A stretch of 64,000 nt of DNA, from the NCBI RefSeq assembly GCF_019443745.1, contig NZ_CP050948.1, forward strand, positions 1,550,001 through 1,614,000, written 5' to 3'. A program made the translations under genes and the position numbers. A model generated the notes under the pieces. That model had not been told where the DNA came from. It saw nothing but the letters and a program-made list of their open reading frames with translations, and made no database searches. Source of the DNA: Iamia sp. SCSIO 61187 (GTDB lineage Bacteria; Actinomycetota; Acidimicrobiia; Acidimicrobiales; Iamiaceae). Of this stretch, positions 62,835 through 64,000 are shown one piece after another (the first letter of the stretch is position 1; each line of letters starts with the position of its first letter).

Positions 62835-64000
62835 TGCGTGTGGACCCGGCCGCCCTCGGGCGCTATCGACGAACGATCGCTCACCTCCGCCCGGAACAGG
62901 TTGTCCACCGGGTTCGACTGCGAGCTCAGCGAACGGCGCTGTCGCGTTGGCCAGCTCCGTTCGAGAGGCGGTGGTCCGGAACGCCCAGCGCGAGCAGCTG
63001 GCCTACGTCCTTCACCGCGATCGACCTGGTTGCCCCCCCGAGCTGCGGCACGCTCGACGAGCTCGCAGCCGGCACCTTCACCTTCCTCGACGACAGGCGC
63101 GCACTGGGTTCGCCCGTGCGATGGGACCCCGCAGACGCGCCTCAGCTCTGGCTCTACCACCACCACTACTGGGAATGGGCGTGGACTCTGCTCCAGGCCG
63201 AAGACCGCCCGATGGCCCAGCATGTCTTCGAGCGCCAGTTCCGCAGTTGGGTCGAGGGGACCCGGCTTGGACGCTGGAACGCGTGGGCGCCGTACCCCAC
63301 CGCTCTCCGCGCGTGGGTCTTCGTCAACGTCGAACCTGCTCTGGTCACGAGTTCCATCGCCCAGGAGTTCGGTCACCAGCTAGTACTTCATGCGCGCTTC
63401 CTCGAGCGCAACCTCGAGCTCGATGTGGGCGGGAACCATCTGGTCAAGAACCTCAAGGCGCTCGTGGGGCTGGGCATCCGACTCGACGATCTGAAGATGG
63501 TCGACCGCGGTCTGGAGCTGCTCCGACAGCAGATCGACGTACAGGTCCTGGCAGATGGAGGCCACTTCGAGCTGTCGCCCTCCTACCACTGCCAAGTCCT
63601 GGCCGACCTGCTCGACATCGCGAATCTCCTCGAGGTGGCAGGACGGCCCAAGGTTGACGGCCTCCTTGACGTCATCACTCGCATGCGTGCCTGGCTGGGT
63701 TCGATGCTGATGCCCGACGGCGACGTGCCGCTCCTCAACGACTGCGAGCGCGTCGGCGTCGCCCGCATCGCAGCCCTCGAGCCGACTGCGCCACCCCACA
63801 CACCCCTTGTCGTTCTCCCCGACTCTGGGTACGTGGTCGCCAAGCCGGGCAGCAGGATCCACCTCATAGCCGACGTCGGACAGCCCTGCCCGCCCGATCT
63901 GCCAGCGCACGCCCAGGCCGACTGCCTCACCTTCGAGCTCGCCGTCGACGGCGAACGGATCATCGTGGATCCGGGCACGTCTGAGTACGGCTCGGGCCCC
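62834..64000 (+). CDS. Heparinase II/III-like protein, C-terminus beyond window
   Basis: A partial gene: 389 residues visible, running off the right edge. An all-helical N-terminal domain has GNHLVKNLKALVGLGIRLDD and GGHFELSPSYHCQVLADLLD; then the start of the beta domain has HAQADCLTFELAVDGERIIV and DPGTSEYGSGP. This is the heparinase II/III pattern, with Asn-His and Tyr-His as likely catalytic positions. Such lyases in polysaccharide loci trim or cleave the polymer. Its ATG overlaps the stop before it by one base (TGATG). Confidence 0.88.
   Translation, partial: MRVDPAALGRYRRTIAHLRPEQVVHRVRLRAQRTALSRWPAPFERRWSGTPSASSWPTSFTAIDLVAPPSCGTLDELAAGTFTFLDDRRALGSPVRWDPADAPQLWLYHHHYWEWAWTLLQAEDRPMAQHVFERQFRSWVEGTRLGRWNAWAPYPTALRAWVFVNVEPALVTSSIAQEFGHQLVLHARFLERNLELDVGGNHLVKNLKALVGLGIRLDDLKMVDRGLELLRQQIDVQVLADGGHFELSPSYHCQVLADLLDIANLLEVAGRPKVDGLLDVITRMRAWLGSMLMPDGDVPLLNDCERVGVARIAALEPTAPPHTPLVVLPDSGYVVAKPGSRIHLIADVGQPCPPDLPAHAQADCLTFELAVDGERIIVDPGTSEYGSGP

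Overview
The window is high-GC DNA with the look of an actinobacterial chromosome. Coding density is high, GTG and TTG starts are common, and stop/start overlaps (ATGA, GTGA) are frequent. The gene content includes LLM-class (F420/flavin) oxidoreductases, an AceE-type pyruvate dehydrogenase E1, a DUF2207 pair with Gly-rich tails, a BY-kinase and an LPXTG-like surface protein. I infer an actinobacterium, possibly class Acidimicrobiia. No rRNA, tRNA or CRISPR array that would settle the placement is visible.

Layout. 0-34 kb is mostly core and accessory housekeeping: an RND/MMPL exporter, an MBL hydrolase, uracil-DNA glycosylase, LLM oxidoreductases, a VapBC-like toxin-antitoxin pair, an acyl-CoA dehydrogenase, a double GNAT protein, an SsuD-like monooxygenase, two tandem DUF2207 membrane proteins, a HhH-GPD protein, AceE, an RNase HI fused to a SLOG-like domain, HyuA/HyuB, an organomercurial-lyase-like protein, a transglutaminase, an SDR, two small lipoproteins behind a large LuxR-type ATPase regulator, RmlD and a TIGR01777 epimerase. 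34-39.5 kb holds MscL followed by E3, E2 and a single ORF that joins LipB (octanoyltransferase) to LipA (lipoyl synthase). With AceE this gives E1, E2, E3 and the machinery that installs lipoate. 39.5-41.8 kb has a frameshifted alginate-lyase-like lipoprotein and a GHMP kinase.

41.8-64 kb is an extracellular-polysaccharide locus. One arm is on the minus strand: BY-kinase/Wzz, LARTG surface protein, DUF4012, flippase, methyltransferase. The other is mostly on the plus strand: polymerase-like protein, glycosyltransferases, DUF362, CapK-like adenylating enzyme, bi-domain oxidoreductase, WecB, WecA/MraY-like transferase, GT4 transferase, epimerase, heparinase-like protein. A roughly 780-nt gene-poor divergent region with tandem duplications separates the arms. 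From about 46.7 to 56.4 kb the DNA is visibly less GC-rich than its surroundings, as in a horizontally exchanged variable surface-polysaccharide block.

The most unusual signals are: two 23-bp-arm palindromes that differ only by compensated base changes; the LipB-LipA fusion; the RNase HI-SLOG fusion; an identical GACCGCCCGGTCA operator before an acyl-CoA dehydrogenase and an SDR; a MerB homologue whose Cys/Asp/Cys spacing matches MerB; and a lipoprotein pair, one carrying a duplicated NPADKGSHP motif.
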